64,000 nt of DNA from Acanthaster planci (GCF_001949145.1 NW_019091420.1:1042429-1106428); one strand, 5' to 3'; counted from the first letter of the stretch, positions 1 to 14,612 are shown. The notes: generated from the sequence alone by a model not told the origin. Made by a program: numbers and translations.

Positions 1-150
1 CAGTCACCAGCGCACGCCACAGCCTCGCCCCCGGCCCGATGTTGTGTGTACTCGGCATGGAGATCAACGCTACTCATGGCTGAGAAACACTGTGCCGTCG
101 TGTGATGCGTGCTTTATGTGAGCGTTTTCGAAAGTAGTGAATTCGCTTAA

Positions 151-220
151 AGAAATATGGAAGGGCTGCATAGCATTGTGATCAGAGTATTGACAAGAAT
201 ATAATATAAAATCGGTGCTT
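151..220 (+). repeat. Core fragment of the element at 4871-5198
   Basis: agaaatatggaagggctgca ... gtgatcagagtattgacaag ... aatcggtgct is about 85% identical by eye to 4962-5030. The palindromic arms of the complete element are absent here. Confidence 0.75.
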
Positions 221-320
221 CGCTTAGACTTCGCTTTCACTAGTTCCAGTCAGAACATGTAGTTTTGATGTGCAGGTACACGGGTCGGAATCTTGTACGC
301 TGAATAGTTGCACACCAATG

Positions 321-438
321 TTGTCCGAGACCAAGACCGAGGCATACGAGACCGAGACCTACTCCTTCAAGACCAAGACCAGGACTTCGAGACAGAGACT
401 TTTGCAGGTTGAGACCAAGACCACAACATCCAAGACCA
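321..438 (+). repeat. Degenerate GAGACC/AAGACC hexamer array
   Basis: Repeated gagacc, aagacc and gagaca words with a loose 6-bp period. A second array with the same words lies at 1171-1311. The reading frames through it (Glu-Thr repeats) are a by-product of the hexamer. Confidence 0.75.
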
Positions 439-1170
439 ACCATAAACCAATGTTTAGTTATTACCAAAAGGTAAATAGGGACAAACAGATGGCAGTACAA
501 TTAAGTATAAAAGAAATAAAATGAAAACATTAGCATAAACAAACACACACAAATAGGCCTAGGTCAAAAATGTGTTAAAGAATATCGTAGTTCTTTTATG
601 ATTGATCCTGCATTACTTTTTCCCTGGTCTGGTCATTTTCAACCTAAGAGTATCCAAAATGATATGAGAACATTAAAACAAATATCCTTAGACTGTTTTT
701 TGTAAGCAAAATACTGAAAAACAAATACCCAAAAAGATGTACCGTAACAAAACTACTAAAACAACACGTACCACATACAAGACGGAATGAAAGCACTTTC
801 ACACATGTACATAATTCATAGCGTGCGCACACACAGACTGGTTCCCATCCCGGCCCTACGTTCAGCAGGAGACCACGTAGGGAATGGGAGCCAGTCTAGA
901 GTGCAAATTCCACTATTCACAACCTCATCTCCATGGTGTCAAGCAGCATGGCTACTCTGGATTGAAAATAAAGTAACAACTTGAGACAAGGTTGCACCAT
1001 GCTGCACTGACTAGTCTTCATTCCAGCATCAATTGCGTTGTTTATCGCAAAAAAAATCTGAACATTACTGTGTTGTATTTATATCAGTGGTTGAAGATTT
1101 CACTCGAGCGGAGGTAATTTTGCCTTCTCCAACCGCGGGCATGCGTGGTAGCTAGATGCACATTTTGTTA

Positions 1171-1311
1171 TGGTCTCGACTGATCTCGAGAGGGAGACCC
1201 GAGACTATGGCATCTGAGACCGAGACCAGCGCTTTCGAGACCGAGACTGGGCCCTCCCAAGACCGAGACTCTGACAGGGCGAGACCGAGATTGAAAAAAA
1301 GGTCTGGAGAC
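1171..1311 (+). repeat. Second GAGACC-rich array
   Basis: gagaccgagacc, gagaccgagact and aagaccgagact words with a 6-bp period, same orientation as the array at 321-438 but about 850 bp away. It probably belongs to one interspersed repeat family. Confidence 0.75.
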
Positions 1312-4300
1312 CTACAACACTCTTGCGCGCGCATACTGTACGAACTGCACTGGAGAACGGCTGAGAACAATCCAAAACAATGGCAAGAATTAACGTTAAG
1401 CCCGACTTTATTTTCACGTTTTTGTCTTTGGTGGTGTTGAGTTACAGACGTGAAATTGGCTCCTTGGAAAAGGTTGAAATGTTGCAAATTTTAGTTACAA
1501 AATTTTTCACCCTTTGTACCCTGGAATCCGTCCGTAACATAGAACGGTCAGGGAGTCCACCTGGCTAGACCGTACTTAACACCCTCCACACAAACCCTGT
1601 GAGACTTGTTTAAAAAATCAATTTTTTTAAAGTAAATGCTTCAATACTTTCCAAGCTAGACCTGAATTAACCTTCTGGGACAGGTAACCTCTTTCTGATG
1701 GCTGATGCCAAGTTTAAAAGAACAAAAAATAAGTTTTGTGTATGGGAAATCTTACGAAAATATAATAAAACCATAAATTCTGGAATGAGGAAGAGACATA
1801 TATAAACGTAAAAATCTTTAAAAGCATGTTAAGGTACAGTAAGCTAAGGAGGCTTCAGTAGCAACTGATCACCAACTTCAATATCAAATTTGTGACGTTC
1901 TCTATCCAACATGTCCAACCATCATGGGCCAACATGTCCACTTTAACAAAGGGCCCACGGTGGACACTGCCCAGCTACGCCCATGTCATCAGACATCAGT
2001 TTCAGGTGTTACACTATACACAAGTGTCATGAAAAACCTGCCGACCGAACCTTGAGTTTGAAAGGTTAAAAAAGTTAACAGGCGCTGCTACTACAAACAA
2101 TGTTAAATTTCGTTGAGGTTGTCGAACCTTTTCAACATGTTCAAGATGCTGATTCATCACGTTCTTTACACGACACGTTCACCATGTTACTATCACAATT
2201 GGTCATGTCGGTGCCAGCTTGACGAGCTTGAAGTCGAACGTTGATGACAAATAAAATGCAAAATACGAAAAACCTCACAACATCGACATGAAAGAACATT
2301 CCACAATGTTTTTGACACCAACATAAAATTGTCTATGTTTTCCTGAGAATAGTTACACAAATTCGAAACGATATCGCAGATTGAGGACAGGCACTTTTGT
2401 GTGAGCACGTGCTGTCGTCGTGGGCAGGAAATCGACCATATCGCCATCTTACCTCAAAGTTTTTTGTTCAAAAAACAACACAAAATCAGCAATTTGAGAC
2501 TTTGTAGCAAACTTCGTTTATACATAATATGTAAGGAAAATCGACTACATATTTCTAAATCAGATTTATAAAAATCAGGGGGAAATACCTACCCTGGAAT
2601 AGACTCTTTGTAATCGTTTGACATTCTTCTTGTATGCACAGCGGGAAAAAGACCGATGGATGGAGGATCAAGACTGAGCGCTTGCGAACGAACGTGCTTT
2701 TAATAAGTGTATGCCTACGCTATCCGGTGTAGATCCAGTTGCTAATGAAATCGCTAAAATCTTCAATAGTTTGCAGTTTGAAAAAACTGAAAATCTAGAA
2801 AATCTCCAAAAATTTCTTTTTGAACTTTGGAAATAGATAAATTTATTTCCAGTATCAGTAAATGTGAAGAAAACCATAAGCGCCGTAATATTTGAATACT
2901 GAAGCAGGTGAAAAAGTGCCGGTGTCATGCACACATGTGGGTGCATGACATTGCGCAATGTCAGAAATTTACATAAAATTATCATGCCATGACGTACGTA
3001 CCGGCTCGTTTCGTGGAAGCTTTTGTTCTTGGATGATAGTGTTAAAATAGCTTTTCACCCGGAATATAATGACTTATCAATGAGTACCCACATGTTCAAT
3101 TAATCACTCTGAGAGATTTTACAATTCTTTATGGACAAAATTTGTCAATTTTAAATAGTCCCACATGACTCGTTTTTAAAACATTATTCATGTGGCAGAA
3201 ATATTTTTCATGAGGCGAGTTCGTTACTTTCCATACATGCACAAGAAACGTCTTAATCCACTTAAATGTACATGTACACCATTCCTGTCAGTGCCCCATG
3301 CGCCAATGTATATACGGGGTTACTTTCATCAACCCAAATGATAAAGCAGCGGTGGACACGCCCCTGCGAGAGGAAGTATAGTTACCCCATTATTTGGGGG
3401 TTATATACATGTATATACCGCCTTTAATACAATCAAAAAGCAAACAGACAATCATACCAACAAACAAACATACAACAAACAAACAACCCTACAAACAATA
3501 AAAAAAATCTGTAACTGATAACGTATTACTTGTCGACGGATCATGTATCAACCGAAAACACATCTAAAAATTGACGGAAATGGATCAGAAGGTGTGAATG
3601 CAATGGACGGGAGGGAAGTGGAGTTCAGTGCCTTTAATTAACCGATGAGATTACGTTCCAATAAGCGACGACGTCGCTGCTCAAAGTGGAACAAACTTGG
3701 TTAGGAATCAATGAATTATTTTAGGGAGTTGGAATAATGTTCAAGTCGATCCCAACCAAGAGTTTAAATTTCATTTCCCTAAACTTAAGACCGAGACAAT
3801 ATGAGGAAATGTACCATAAATTTCAAATTGATATCGTGCCATGTGGAGTTAGTGTTATTTTACCAACAGTGATGTAGTGATCGAGAGTAGAAAAAACATA
3901 GCCAATGTCGGCTACACTTATTTTGATACAGGTACAACTTGCTTGGCACCTGCTCTTGAAGTGTCAAGGGGCGCAGAGGTGTGTTTAAATAGCGTGGTGC
4001 GTATAACTTGACGTCACTTTATGACCGTTATGAATACACTGTACTGGTTTTTCATCGGCCAAGAACGATCCCAGAAAGGGTGACAAAACGCATGCCACAC
4101 TCACCGTTTTGACATCTAATAAGTTAATTGGCCTTGAATAGGCCCTATCGTGCGAACGAACGCTAGACGTCACTCGAGTCTTCAAAACCTCATATCCCAC
4201 ATCACAGAAGTCAATTCAATACCCCGGAAAGTGTTACAAATTCGTTCAGAACGTTTGGAATTTCTTTACGCCATTTGCGCAATGTTAAATGCTACCAACC

Positions 4301-4870
4301 GTATTTGCAAATACAAACACAAAAATTTATTTGTTACAGGACATCATAATCCTTTAATGTTCGTTCAGAAAAGAAAATCAATAGTTTGCAAAAGCACTGT
4401 AAGTACAGCTTGAATTAAGCCTGATTGAACCAAAACCTCAAGTGCTTGGCCCACCAATGACGCGGGTACCCATCTTCTCCAATTAGAATACCGTGAGACA
4501 ATACAGCTTACTCAAAATGACACAAATTATTCTGTATCTTACCAAAAGAGGACGGCTTGCTTTTTTTTAACCCACCTTTCCCCATGCTGATTCATTATCG
4601 GTCAATTTGGAGTTGTTGGTTGATGTACTTTTCCGTCGCCAGGCATGCATTATCCGATAAAATCCGACCACACTGTCAGTCAGTCATACATTATCAGTTG
4701 ATGATACCTTATTCGTTGGTTACTACATTATAAAAAAAACACTGAAAAAGTTCCTAATGGGCCAGTGGTTTGCGAAAGCTTTAAACGCGCAAAGCGGCCG
4801 AACTTTGAATTTACTGCCAGATGGTGAGGTTTAGGTCTTTCTTATGTTGCATCATTAGGCCTATGAACCA

Positions 4871-5198
4871 CCGAAGCGTATTGCTGCCAACGCGAAAAAA
4901 AAAATTGTCTCGTTTAAATGACAAAGTTATCTCATTTAAACGAGATATCTAGATGTATCAGAGAAATATGGAAGGGATGCGTAGAACCGTGATCAGAATA
5001 TCGACAAGAATATAATATGAAATCAGTGCTCTGAAATATGTGATTGCCGAGCTTGCGGTAACTGAGTACATTCTTCAGGGCAAGCAGATTCAGTTCAGAA
5101 TGAACGCAGAAAAATCGACATGTATGTTAATTAAACGAGATAATAAGTCGTTTAAACGAGATGAAATATTTTTTCGCGTTAGCAGTAATACGCTTCCG
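4871..5198. mobile_element. Inverted-repeat element with CTCGTTTAAAC palindromes
   Basis: Ends ccgaagcgtattgctgccaa(cgcgaaaaa) and (ttttttcgcgttagcag)taatacgcttccgg are inverted copies, and both arms continue with tctcgtttaaa-type palindromes, for about 70 bp of inverted repeat. The centre (4962-5030) is shared with 151-220. About 328 bp, non-coding. Confidence 0.75.
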
Positions 5199-8100
5199 GA
5201 TTGACACATGCTAACAGCAGTGCTTGAAATCCCACTAAGCTGCTGAGCTTCAGTTAGGGACACCGGCCCAGGAAAGCATTGTGATTGGTTCAAAGTCCCT
5301 CGAAAAGTGCCACAGAAAGAGTACATAGCGCCCTCAGGGTCTAACAAGTGAGGAAACAGTCAGGTAACCGCTGAGCTCTACAGCTCAGAAGAGCTTTCGT
5401 CAAGGTGCCCCACTGTCTTGTTCAGCAGGTGTTTTGTGGTAGAAACTCATGCAGTAATACCGTTTGCGTGAAAGTTCCGGGCATGTGTTGTCATGGTTGT
5501 GACTCACAAGTTCCAGCCAAACCCTCACTCGTCTGCCGAAGACATAGGTTTACACTGTGTATGCATGAATACCTTTGAAGTCCAATCTATTTCCGTCGGG
5601 AACGAACATTTTTCTGGGTGAGTGCAAAATACCGGAAAAACTTTAATGAAAACCTAAAACCAACCAACGTCCATGATGCAGGCTACATGACATTAACCCA
5701 GGTTAGGACCTTGACTTTGTCTAAATATGGTTTGAATCTCATGTGACGAGTGGCTCGAGATTGGAGACAACTTACACTTCGTTCTTTTGTTGGAATTGTC
5801 CATAATCGTGAAGATTTATTTGGGAACATGGTTTGCACAACTTGCTGCTTCTCTTGAATGTAAGAAAACTAACCTAACTGGCATCTCTCTCGGTTGATCT
5901 CATTGAAAAGTACACTTTAAATTAAACTTGAAAAAAATAATCAAAATGGAGATTTACATACTTTTCCTGACAAATGAGGGATTTCTGTTGCCATGATTTC
6001 AGTACAGGAAGATAATGTTCATTCAGGATTTTGTGTTCTAATTCATTGTGAACTTGATATTTTTCAGTCAAAACTTTCCTGAGAAATCTGCTATTGGCAT
6101 GATTGGCTTACCATCATGAACTTTAAGAATCTGCAAAGAATCACAGCAAAAATTACGATGGCAAAATATTCAAATTTACGGCAGATTTTGATCATGCAGA
6201 AATCGGTGTAATACAGGTTTCTGCCTTGGATGGCATCAGTTTAGGTCAGTTCATACTTTGTGTAGAGCTTGGGGAACACAAATTAGTGATGCCAGATGAA
6301 ATATTTATGTTGTGAATTTGTAAAAGTTGATCAAATTTTAACTCAAGTAAATTTCACTACAAAGTTGTTGTGACATCAAATTCGCTTTGCTTTCGCATTT
6401 GCCTGAAGTCTGAACTGGCCTCCAGACAGGCCTACGGTGTCCAATTTGCATTAGCACAGAAATGGAATGGGAGACATTCACAAGAACTATGGCCCTGTAA
6501 GCACTGATACTTTTTGCACAGTAAAAGCATGGAGGTAGGAAAACACTCAAGGTAACCAAAAAGTGTAAAACCATTTAGAGTTTAAAAACACTCAACATAA
6601 AACTAAAAGGTGGAAACACTTGTAGAGAACCTGTGTGACCAGATTTACAGAATTCACACTATCTGTGATATTTGGAATAATCTGAAAATTATTGTAAAAC
6701 GTGGAATTCAGTAGTAGCCCATCTCAGTGGAATTAGGTGATGTGTTTTTAAAAAACACAGGGATGTAGTTCAACATGAAAGCATGGGAGTAATTAGTTAC
6801 CCTTTTCCAACTTCAAATTAATGGTCATTCATAAACAAAAAGAACTTTTTCCCCCCAAAGGACTTGCACATAAAAGGTAGACGCTATCTGTAGTAATATC
6901 ACTCTCCTGTTTTGAATTATCTCCATTTATGGATATCAAATGATGATGAGGTCGGTGACCAATTTTCACTTTTGCGCAGAATGTGCAGAATTGATGATAC
7001 ATGGACATTGTACTTTGCCAGCGGTTCAGGGAAGCATACAAATAACGGCATCTTGCAAGCACGAACATCAGTGAGAATATTCCTCTGAAATTGTACTGAA
7101 TGACTTGATGTTTGGACCACTTTCTCAATCCTTCCAAGTCCTCCGGGCGATTTTGGAGGATTTTGGCTACATGGCAAAGTTGCATTGCTGATTGCGAAGG
7201 ACACTTTGTCTCAAGATCAGAGGTTAGATCTTGTGTGTTTTTTTTATGGTCAGCCATGCATAAATTCATGTCCACATCCTCCCTACTACTGCAGGATGCC
7301 GTTTACACTGCCTCGACATAATTAGAGGAATTGCCAGAGGATTTTGAAGGGCTGACACAGTGGGCAACCCTCCACAGAAAATATTCAAGAAATATCGGAA
7401 GATTTTGGGTGACTGTATCCAATTTTTCCCTAGGGGCAGTTAGAGGATTTTGAAGGATTGAGGATGCATCCTTGCCAAAAGGACCTAGGCGGCTGGGGTT
7501 GAACCAAAATTGCACAAGCTTACGAAGTCTGCATATATTGATAAATGCACAGGGTCATCATGTTGTGAACAGAGTTTGCCTTCGTGACTAATGATGTTTA
7601 AACAAGTGTAAAGTACCGGTAGGTAATCTGATAAAATAATCATAAGCAGTATGATTCCTCCATGTATCAGAGAAGTCAGTGGAAAACATAGTTGTTCAGA
7701 AGTGTCATACATCAAGTGTAAATAATGGACAAATCTTGAAGTCAAAGAATTATTGGACACTGTGACGGTTCAACCAATCCAAGCTTGTTTCTAGTTTTTT
7801 TTTCTTTAGAGACCTATTACTGTTGCTGTGTGTGCTTCTTGCGTGTGGTCTTTCATGATATATTTGAATTCCTACTAGCTCCGTGTATCATTTGACTGTA
7901 GCTGAGGGTATCTGCCTCGTCGTTGGTTGAAAAGAGCCATGATGGTCAGGTATACCAGAGGTGGATCTACATGTAGCTTTCAGGAAACCGGGGGAGGGGG
8001 GAATTGATGGGTGTACTGAAGGGATGCCCTGCTAAGGGGGTCTGAAAGCATCATGCATCGTTCCCTGATGAAAAGAAAACTTCAAAACTTACGATATTAA

Positions 8101-11100
8101 TTTCCCCTCAAATCTAAGAGCATGGATGTAATTGCTTAACTATAGGTGGATAGATGGACGGCACAATCCTTGTCCAGGACTTTTTCTGGTGCTCATTTTC
8201 TGTCATTTCACTGGTACATGTAGTTCCATTTAGTCCGAGGCTGAAGGGAGGGGGTTGCAATCCCCCTTTAGATCTGCCTCTGAGAACTCATTTCGTTGGT
8301 CGTGACGCAACCGTAACACGTGCATTTCATAGTTGTTTGTGAACCAGCGGAGTGCAGTTCCTACCAAAGGAGCTTCCATTGCTAGGGAAAGTGCACCTTC
8401 TCTTGGTCCAGCTCGAGGCTCACTGGATTGTTTATAGAAAAAGGTGCCGTATTTATTTTGAATTTGTTGGCACTGTAAGATGCATTGGTCCAATGTTTTG
8501 GGCATGTGCCAGCATTTTTGTTGAGGTAGCATTCATCTGACATGACCCAGGTTGCCAAACCTTACAGCCCCCCCCCAAAAAAAACCCACCCAGAACCATT
8601 ACTGAGTTCCTATGTCTACAGTCTGCTAAAGTCATCAGCTTTTACAGTTGTTTCTATATATAGGTCTGAGAGGTCATGGATAACCCCAAGAAAGTTGTTA
8701 GTAAACAAATTTGTTGAAAAAATGTCAACAGTCTGTAAAAAAATACACTAAAGCCGCTTTCATTAATACTGAAGTAACGTTGGTTTTTCTATTCCCTTGT
8801 TTGTGTTCTTCATTGTAATTTTTTTTCAAATCCCTAGACACATTTCAAGTTGCCAGACTTTGCAGTTTTGCTTGCAGTAAGCATAAACCCACTGAAGACC
8901 TTTGGCAAAGCCATTACCACACGTAGATGTCTGTACTTGTGATAAAAGTTGTTGAAGAGAGTTTATGGGTAGGAGTTGATGCTGCTTGCTACACACATCT
9001 GTACTTTCATTCACTGCGCTTGTCCACTGAGTTAAAATGTGACCCGCTCTGCAAAAAAGGGTTACAAATCAGGCAGTGTCAAAACGCGTAATGGCCTGTT
9101 CTGTTTGGAGAGGGCAAAATTTCTTCAAAAATGTGATTTTGTGTTTTTTCCTTCAATACTTTCTATAATATTTGTATTTTCAGAATGACTACAAACATGG
9201 ATACTGATGAATAAAGTATTGTGTTTTGAAGCGCTACATTCCATGAGCTTTTTCTCAAAAAGTGAATCCGAAAATGTGGATATATTATAGACAAATGTCT
9301 GTATGTCTCGAGAACGCAGCGCACTACGGGGGGGGGTGTTATGCGGCCATATCAAAAACTCATAACCTGAATCTGGCAAATTTACTACCCATTTTTCTAG
9401 AGCTGGTCACAAATGGCGAGACGTCAGGGTTAGAATAGAATAGAAGATACTATAGCATGTGGGTGGTTTGACAGGCCTCGCTTTTGTGTGATAAAAAATC
9501 TACAGGACACTTACATGTACATAGTAATTGCATCTGGTGTATCCTCTCAAAACCCCTGCAGGTGCCTGCTAATCAGTGTTTATCCAAGGGCTTACATTTG
9601 TTACAATTTGCACAGCCATCTGTGCTTATCAGTTAAGCAGCATCTATCAACATGTATTAAGACTTTAGTGCTGCATTAGTTTGACCATGGAGGTAGTCTT
9701 TGTGCAATGGTGTTGTTGAGGTTACATAACCCACAGGCTTTAACAAGGATGACAACTCCCATCCATGTATGTACCTGTCTGCTTGCACATGGTGTACAGT
9801 ACATGTACATGTACATGTACATTGTACATGTATAGTATATTATGTCATGCCCAAATACAGCACTGCGGGCCTGGGTGCAATGGAAACTACTGGTTGTTTG
9901 CGTCACCCCTTCTTTCCCGGATTTGTGACTAATGCATGAATCAGTTCATTCAGATTGTAAGCATTGATTGACTATCATAACGCTGTTCTCCTACATGAAA
10001 CAGTAGTACGTACGGGCAGGCAAGGACGTCTAGTATTCAGTAACAAGAACTTTGAGAAAAGTTGGTAACTACGGTGGACTTATAAATTGCTGAATGGGAT
10101 TGTACGGTGTGTATTTGTACAAGACCATTCTACATGTAGCAGACGTTTGGCTACAAGAGATATCAAACAGGTACATGTATTGTAAGTTTGTTTGGAAAGA
10201 GTTCCATGTGCGGACAACTCAAATTTCCCCTTAAAACATTATAACAGCCGTCAGAAAGTGATAACATGTCCTAGAAAGTGAAATTTAGCTAATAGAAAAA
10301 TTCTAAAGACTTTACTAAGAAAACTCTGGTTTTTTTCAGCCAAGACCCATAGCTTTGTGCACAGGGCCTCAAATGTTGTCCATGTATGGAACTTTTTCCG
10401 TTTGTTTTCATGTGCTGTACTTAAGTCAGTTACATGTAAGTAGCTTAAAATAGGGAATGTTTACAATGTATGCCGCTTTATTATCTAATGACCTTTTCAG
10501 AAGTAAGTCTTCTTGTAGGGGAAGGAACAGGGAATGAGTGTGATGGAAGGTGAGGAGTATACATCTTGAAGGCGTTACGTTCTTTGCCTTGGAGGATTGG
10601 GAATATTAGGCCTTAGTGGCCCTGACTTTCACATCAGGCTCCCTCCTAGAGTTGGCATCGGCTCAAAATTTACCAGATTAAAAAGGACTTGGACAATCTT
10701 GGACAAGTGCTTGGGGACTTTTTTTTTAAAACTCCATTCAATTTTTTTTTTTACTGACAATTGGAAATTCAACCGAGGAGTGCACTCTCACAGCTTTCAC
10801 TTCAACACCTTACAAAGTTACAGCCCACAAGTTTAGTGGCTCTAGACCTTTCAGTGGCCGAACTTGTGACTGTTGCAGACGCTTGGCCAGTCTCCCATGA
10901 AGTTGCACAAATGTCAGACAAACAAGGAGGAAGTCTTACAACTTTTTGGGGCCGAAAATAATCCAGGATCTGAATACTATATGTATATTTTCAGTGATTT
11001 TGAAAGCTATTCACAGACAACTGCTGATGTCATGCTGTTTTACGTCATCGATCTACTTATGTCCTGCTCCTTGTTCTTTCTGCTGTTTATTTCCCCTAAA

Positions 11101-14100
11101 TGTGTCAAGTGTTGTAATGGAAAAAGAGGAACTCTCTGATTTTTGCTGACAATAGTAATCGCCAGTGTAATGACCATACATGTACATGGCTGGTTTGTAG
11201 GCAGCGACCCTCTTCTCTGGCGACCCATTCATCGGAACCAGTCGGGTGGTTCCAAAGATTGAAAAAAAAAAAGAGGTAGAGGCTGAGTCACCGTACCGTG
11301 AGCAAGGCGCGGAGAAGGATAAACAGTGGTTATTGTGCCGCAGTCGTATTGTGGTACCGTACTTGCTGGAAAGGAGTGATTTCGCCGTGGCTTTTTATGG
11401 GGGTTGGGTGCATTTAAAGGTGCGCGCTAGCTCTAATTGATTTATTTGGAATGGATTGAGTTGGCACAGGCATGCCGTACTTGCATCCACACCAGTGTTG
11501 TAGTCCAGTACTTTTCAAGTACCACACTTACTGTCAAATATTGACCTGGTTCGGAGGGGAAAAAGCTAAGAACATTGATATTTGATGGTTAATGCACAAA
11601 GGTAGGATTGCAACAGAAATTTGAGACTTCAGACTCCCCTGTTAAGTTTTAAATAAATTTAAGTTTTCAGGAGAAAAGTACTAGGAAAGTACTCGGCCGT
11701 GTACCACACTTCAATTTTGTTGTAAAAACTTAATTTTCACGAAAAAGTGATGGCCTGATGAGGTCAGATTATTTTGTGATCTTACTGTTTGCATTTGCCA
11801 TTGAATATGTTCTTCAGCCTTTTCCATCGCAACCAGATCTTGACAGAGAATTTGGTACTTGAAAAGTACTTGACTACAACACGGATCTGCTCTTGGTTTG
11901 TTAGCGCTTTATAAAATTATCCAGTTGCAGTTAAATGCTTTTACTGGCAACTTGCTTGCCACAAATCAATGGTTACACTTGCCCATTTTGGTCTAGCAAG
12001 AATGTACATGTTTTTTTTTTGTTCTCAAGTCTCTCTGACAGCTTTTTTTATCAGCACCTAGGAAAAAAAAGAGTCCACAAAATCCTGCCTCCTCAGAGAA
12101 AACTTTATAATTTCAAGTACACATTTGTGTGTGTACACAACACATTGGCAGGTACGTGTAATTGTGTGGTGGGTGGGGGGGGAAGCGTAGCCCACCATGT
12201 AATAGACAATGTGCCCTGTGATACTTTGCGGCTTGAGATGAGTCTACAGTATGAAAGTAGCCAGCACTTTACCCAAGAGTAAACTGCAGTTTCAAACTGC
12301 ACCTGAGTAGTACGGACACCACCCAACTCTATTTTAAAATGTATGAATCGGTGTCTCCAGTATACTGTTGATATTTGTACACAGTTGGTCAGCTTTTGAT
12401 TAATTAAGGATCAAAGTTGGTGCCATGCTACCAAAAGACGCAATGCTTACACTTGGCACAAAGTCTGCAGCCTGTCTACGTGCCTGCCTTTAATCACATG
12501 TGATCAAATGTTCTACATTTTTCTTTTACAGAAAGTTATGTGTACGCGTACATTGCATTACTACCATAACGTTGACCAGTGGTAAATTACTCTAACAAGT
12601 ATGTACATGCTTAAACACTTTAGAACCTCAGCTCTTGTTTCCCCTTTAATACATACATTTCAGGGTGAATGAACGACGCCCAAGTGTACAGTCATGTACA
12701 GGTACATGTAAGTCATTGTCATTGCTTTCCCGGCATTCTTTATTGGCCTGGCATATCACACAAATGCAGTCTGATAAGCAGTTGTTCACAAACACCAGTG
12801 GGTCGGCTACATGTATATAAAGGACGGTCAGACTTGCAGCAGCTCTCAGAAGGGAACAGAACATAGGAGGTAACCGGCCACTGTGCACTGTGCTGCAGTA
12901 GCGGATCTTCAATGCAGCTAGCCAGCATCATTGTTCCATGGTTGGCGAGCTTGACAGTTGGGGGTACACAAACTCTTGACACCAGTCACTGTATCTCCCA
13001 CTGCTGGCGAGAAAAAGCTGTTGGTGTCTGCTGGTAACTCTTGGGATGATATGTTATGAAGTTGCAGAGTTGTGTGGCTGGAGAGGACAGCAAATAGCAA
13101 AAAGTAGCTACAGGGTTGTCACTTTTGGAGACAGGAGAACTTCCATCCTGAATGACTGAAAAACTCAAGCGATTCGAACTGGCATTGTGTTCCAGACTTG
13201 CTTTCTGCGGATTGATAAGTGTGCATGCTGGTGACCAAACCTTTGCTTCGTAAGCAAATAATAATGCCTCTTTCGGTGATGTGTGTATACACTTACATGT
13301 ATGGATATCTGTGATTGGAACTTGAAAAAATTGGGTTTGTTAATCTCTGTCCAACTGAAACTGTCATTTCTGAGCGTGCTTGTCGAGAAGTTACATTGAA
13401 ACTGACCTATAGGAAAAATTGAAAGTTTCTGTCGCATACCAGAGAGATAGTTAACACTGTGTGTTTGCTTGATTTACTCATGTTTACTATGCCATGGACG
13501 GAAAGCAAGGAGGTTTTCATTGAGCCTTGGCCAGGCAAGTTGGATTTTGTAATCATCCCCACCGTCTGGAACCTCAGCAGCAAACATGCGGAAAGTGTTG
13601 TTCGACGGCATAAATGCTCGTAAGTGATGCATGAGTTCATCAGTTATGTCATTAGTTGTTTTGGCTGCACTTCAAAAACAATTGCATGAAATTGCTCGCA
13701 TTGAAGTTTGGAGGCCACAGTCATACAATGTAATTACGGTAGCATGCCCGATAAAAAAGGTACATGTACAATATTCATAGTTAGTCATGGTCGATTGGTT
13801 TCTTGTCAACAAGCTCCTTGTGTATCAGGGACGGACGGAAGGGATAATTTTGTTCTAAAGACTATGAGGTTTTTTTTTCTCATGGGACAGGCCTTGGAAG
13901 TCTGATCTGGCAGGGGATTAAACAGTCTGAGACTTGTGTGAACCAACGTTTTTCACTGTCACAATTGTCATCACGTGCAGTTACGAGTATATCAAGTACA
14001 CATGTTCATGTTTAGAGGAAATTTTGAAAGTTTTTGGTGCAGAATTTGCCCTTGACTCATGTAGCATTGAATCCCAACTATAAACCTGATAAATTGAAAT

Positions 14101-14339
14101 TGTGGAGTCCTCCACTGTCCCTTAGGCAATGCATGTGCATGTATGTATTTATGGATTTTTTTTGCACACTGTGGGCAATGTTGATACCAAATTGATCATA
14201 CCAGGATTGGAAATGGATATTACGTGCTTTAAATCTGCATCACAGATGTCAGTACATCTGGTTGGGCAGACAGCAAACAAGGTATCATGTTGGAGAGCTA
14301 CATAGGAAGTACCATGTGCTGCCTGAAGGATGTCAGTGG
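5199..14339. other. Upstream region, no supported gene
   Basis: No coding exon recognised on either strand. It contains an ACATGT microsatellite (9797-9832) and scattered TACATGTA words. A GGATTTTGAAGG word recurs near 7150, 7340 and 7450. Short reading frames here show no motif or codon pattern that I recognise. Confidence 0.6.
9797..9832. repeat. (ACATGT)n palindromic microsatellite
   Basis: Continuous acatgtacatgtacatgtac followed by attgtacatgta. Shorter versions occur at about 3270, 15588-15612, 16110, 16965-16986, 18385-18410, 20103 and 49681. Confidence 0.9.
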
Positions 14340-14612
14340 TGTTTGGGTTAAGTTAATCAGCTTAACCCCAACCTTCCCCAACCACACAGAATTATACAGT
14401 AGTAAAGTGTTCAATTCTGTGGGGATACNNNNNNNNNNNNNNNNNNNNNNNNNNNNNNNNNNNNNNNNNNNNNNNNNNNNNNNNNNNNNNNNNNNNNNNN
14501 NNNNNNNNNNNNNNNNNNNNNNNNNNNNNNNNNNNNNNNNNNNNNNNNNNNNNNNNNNNNNNAACTTTGTGTGAATGGGGAAGGTTAGGTCCAGCAACTC
14601 TTGAGCAATTAG
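14340..14612. repeat. Inverted repeat surrounding the assembly gap
   Basis: Left of the gap: gggttaagttaatcagctta then accttccccaaccacacag. Right of it: tgtgtgaatggggaaggtta ... attagggtta. The two sides are partly inverted copies, so the unresolved bases probably lie inside a foldback element. Confidence 0.5.
14429..14562. other. Assembly gap (134 N)
   Basis: Run of 134 undetermined bases. Reading frames crossing it are meaningless. Confidence 1.

Larger units (their letters stand above)
1..4870. other. Upstream region, no supported gene
   Basis: AT-rich, no coding exon recognised. It contains two GAGACC-rich arrays (321-438, 1171-1311), a copy of the core of the 4871-5198 element at 151-220, and a CAAA/AAAC simple repeat near 3455-3505. 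The first 50 bases are GC-rich, but I cannot assign them. Confidence 0.6.

Noticed and set aside
1156-1440. Glu-Thr-rich open frames through the GAGACC arrays
   Set aside because: They follow directly from a hexamer repeat and occur in several frames on both strands; no coding evidence.
6829-7275. 148-codon minus-strand open frame
   Set aside because: No motif, AT-rich composition like its surroundings, several overlapping frames of similar length; taken as chance.
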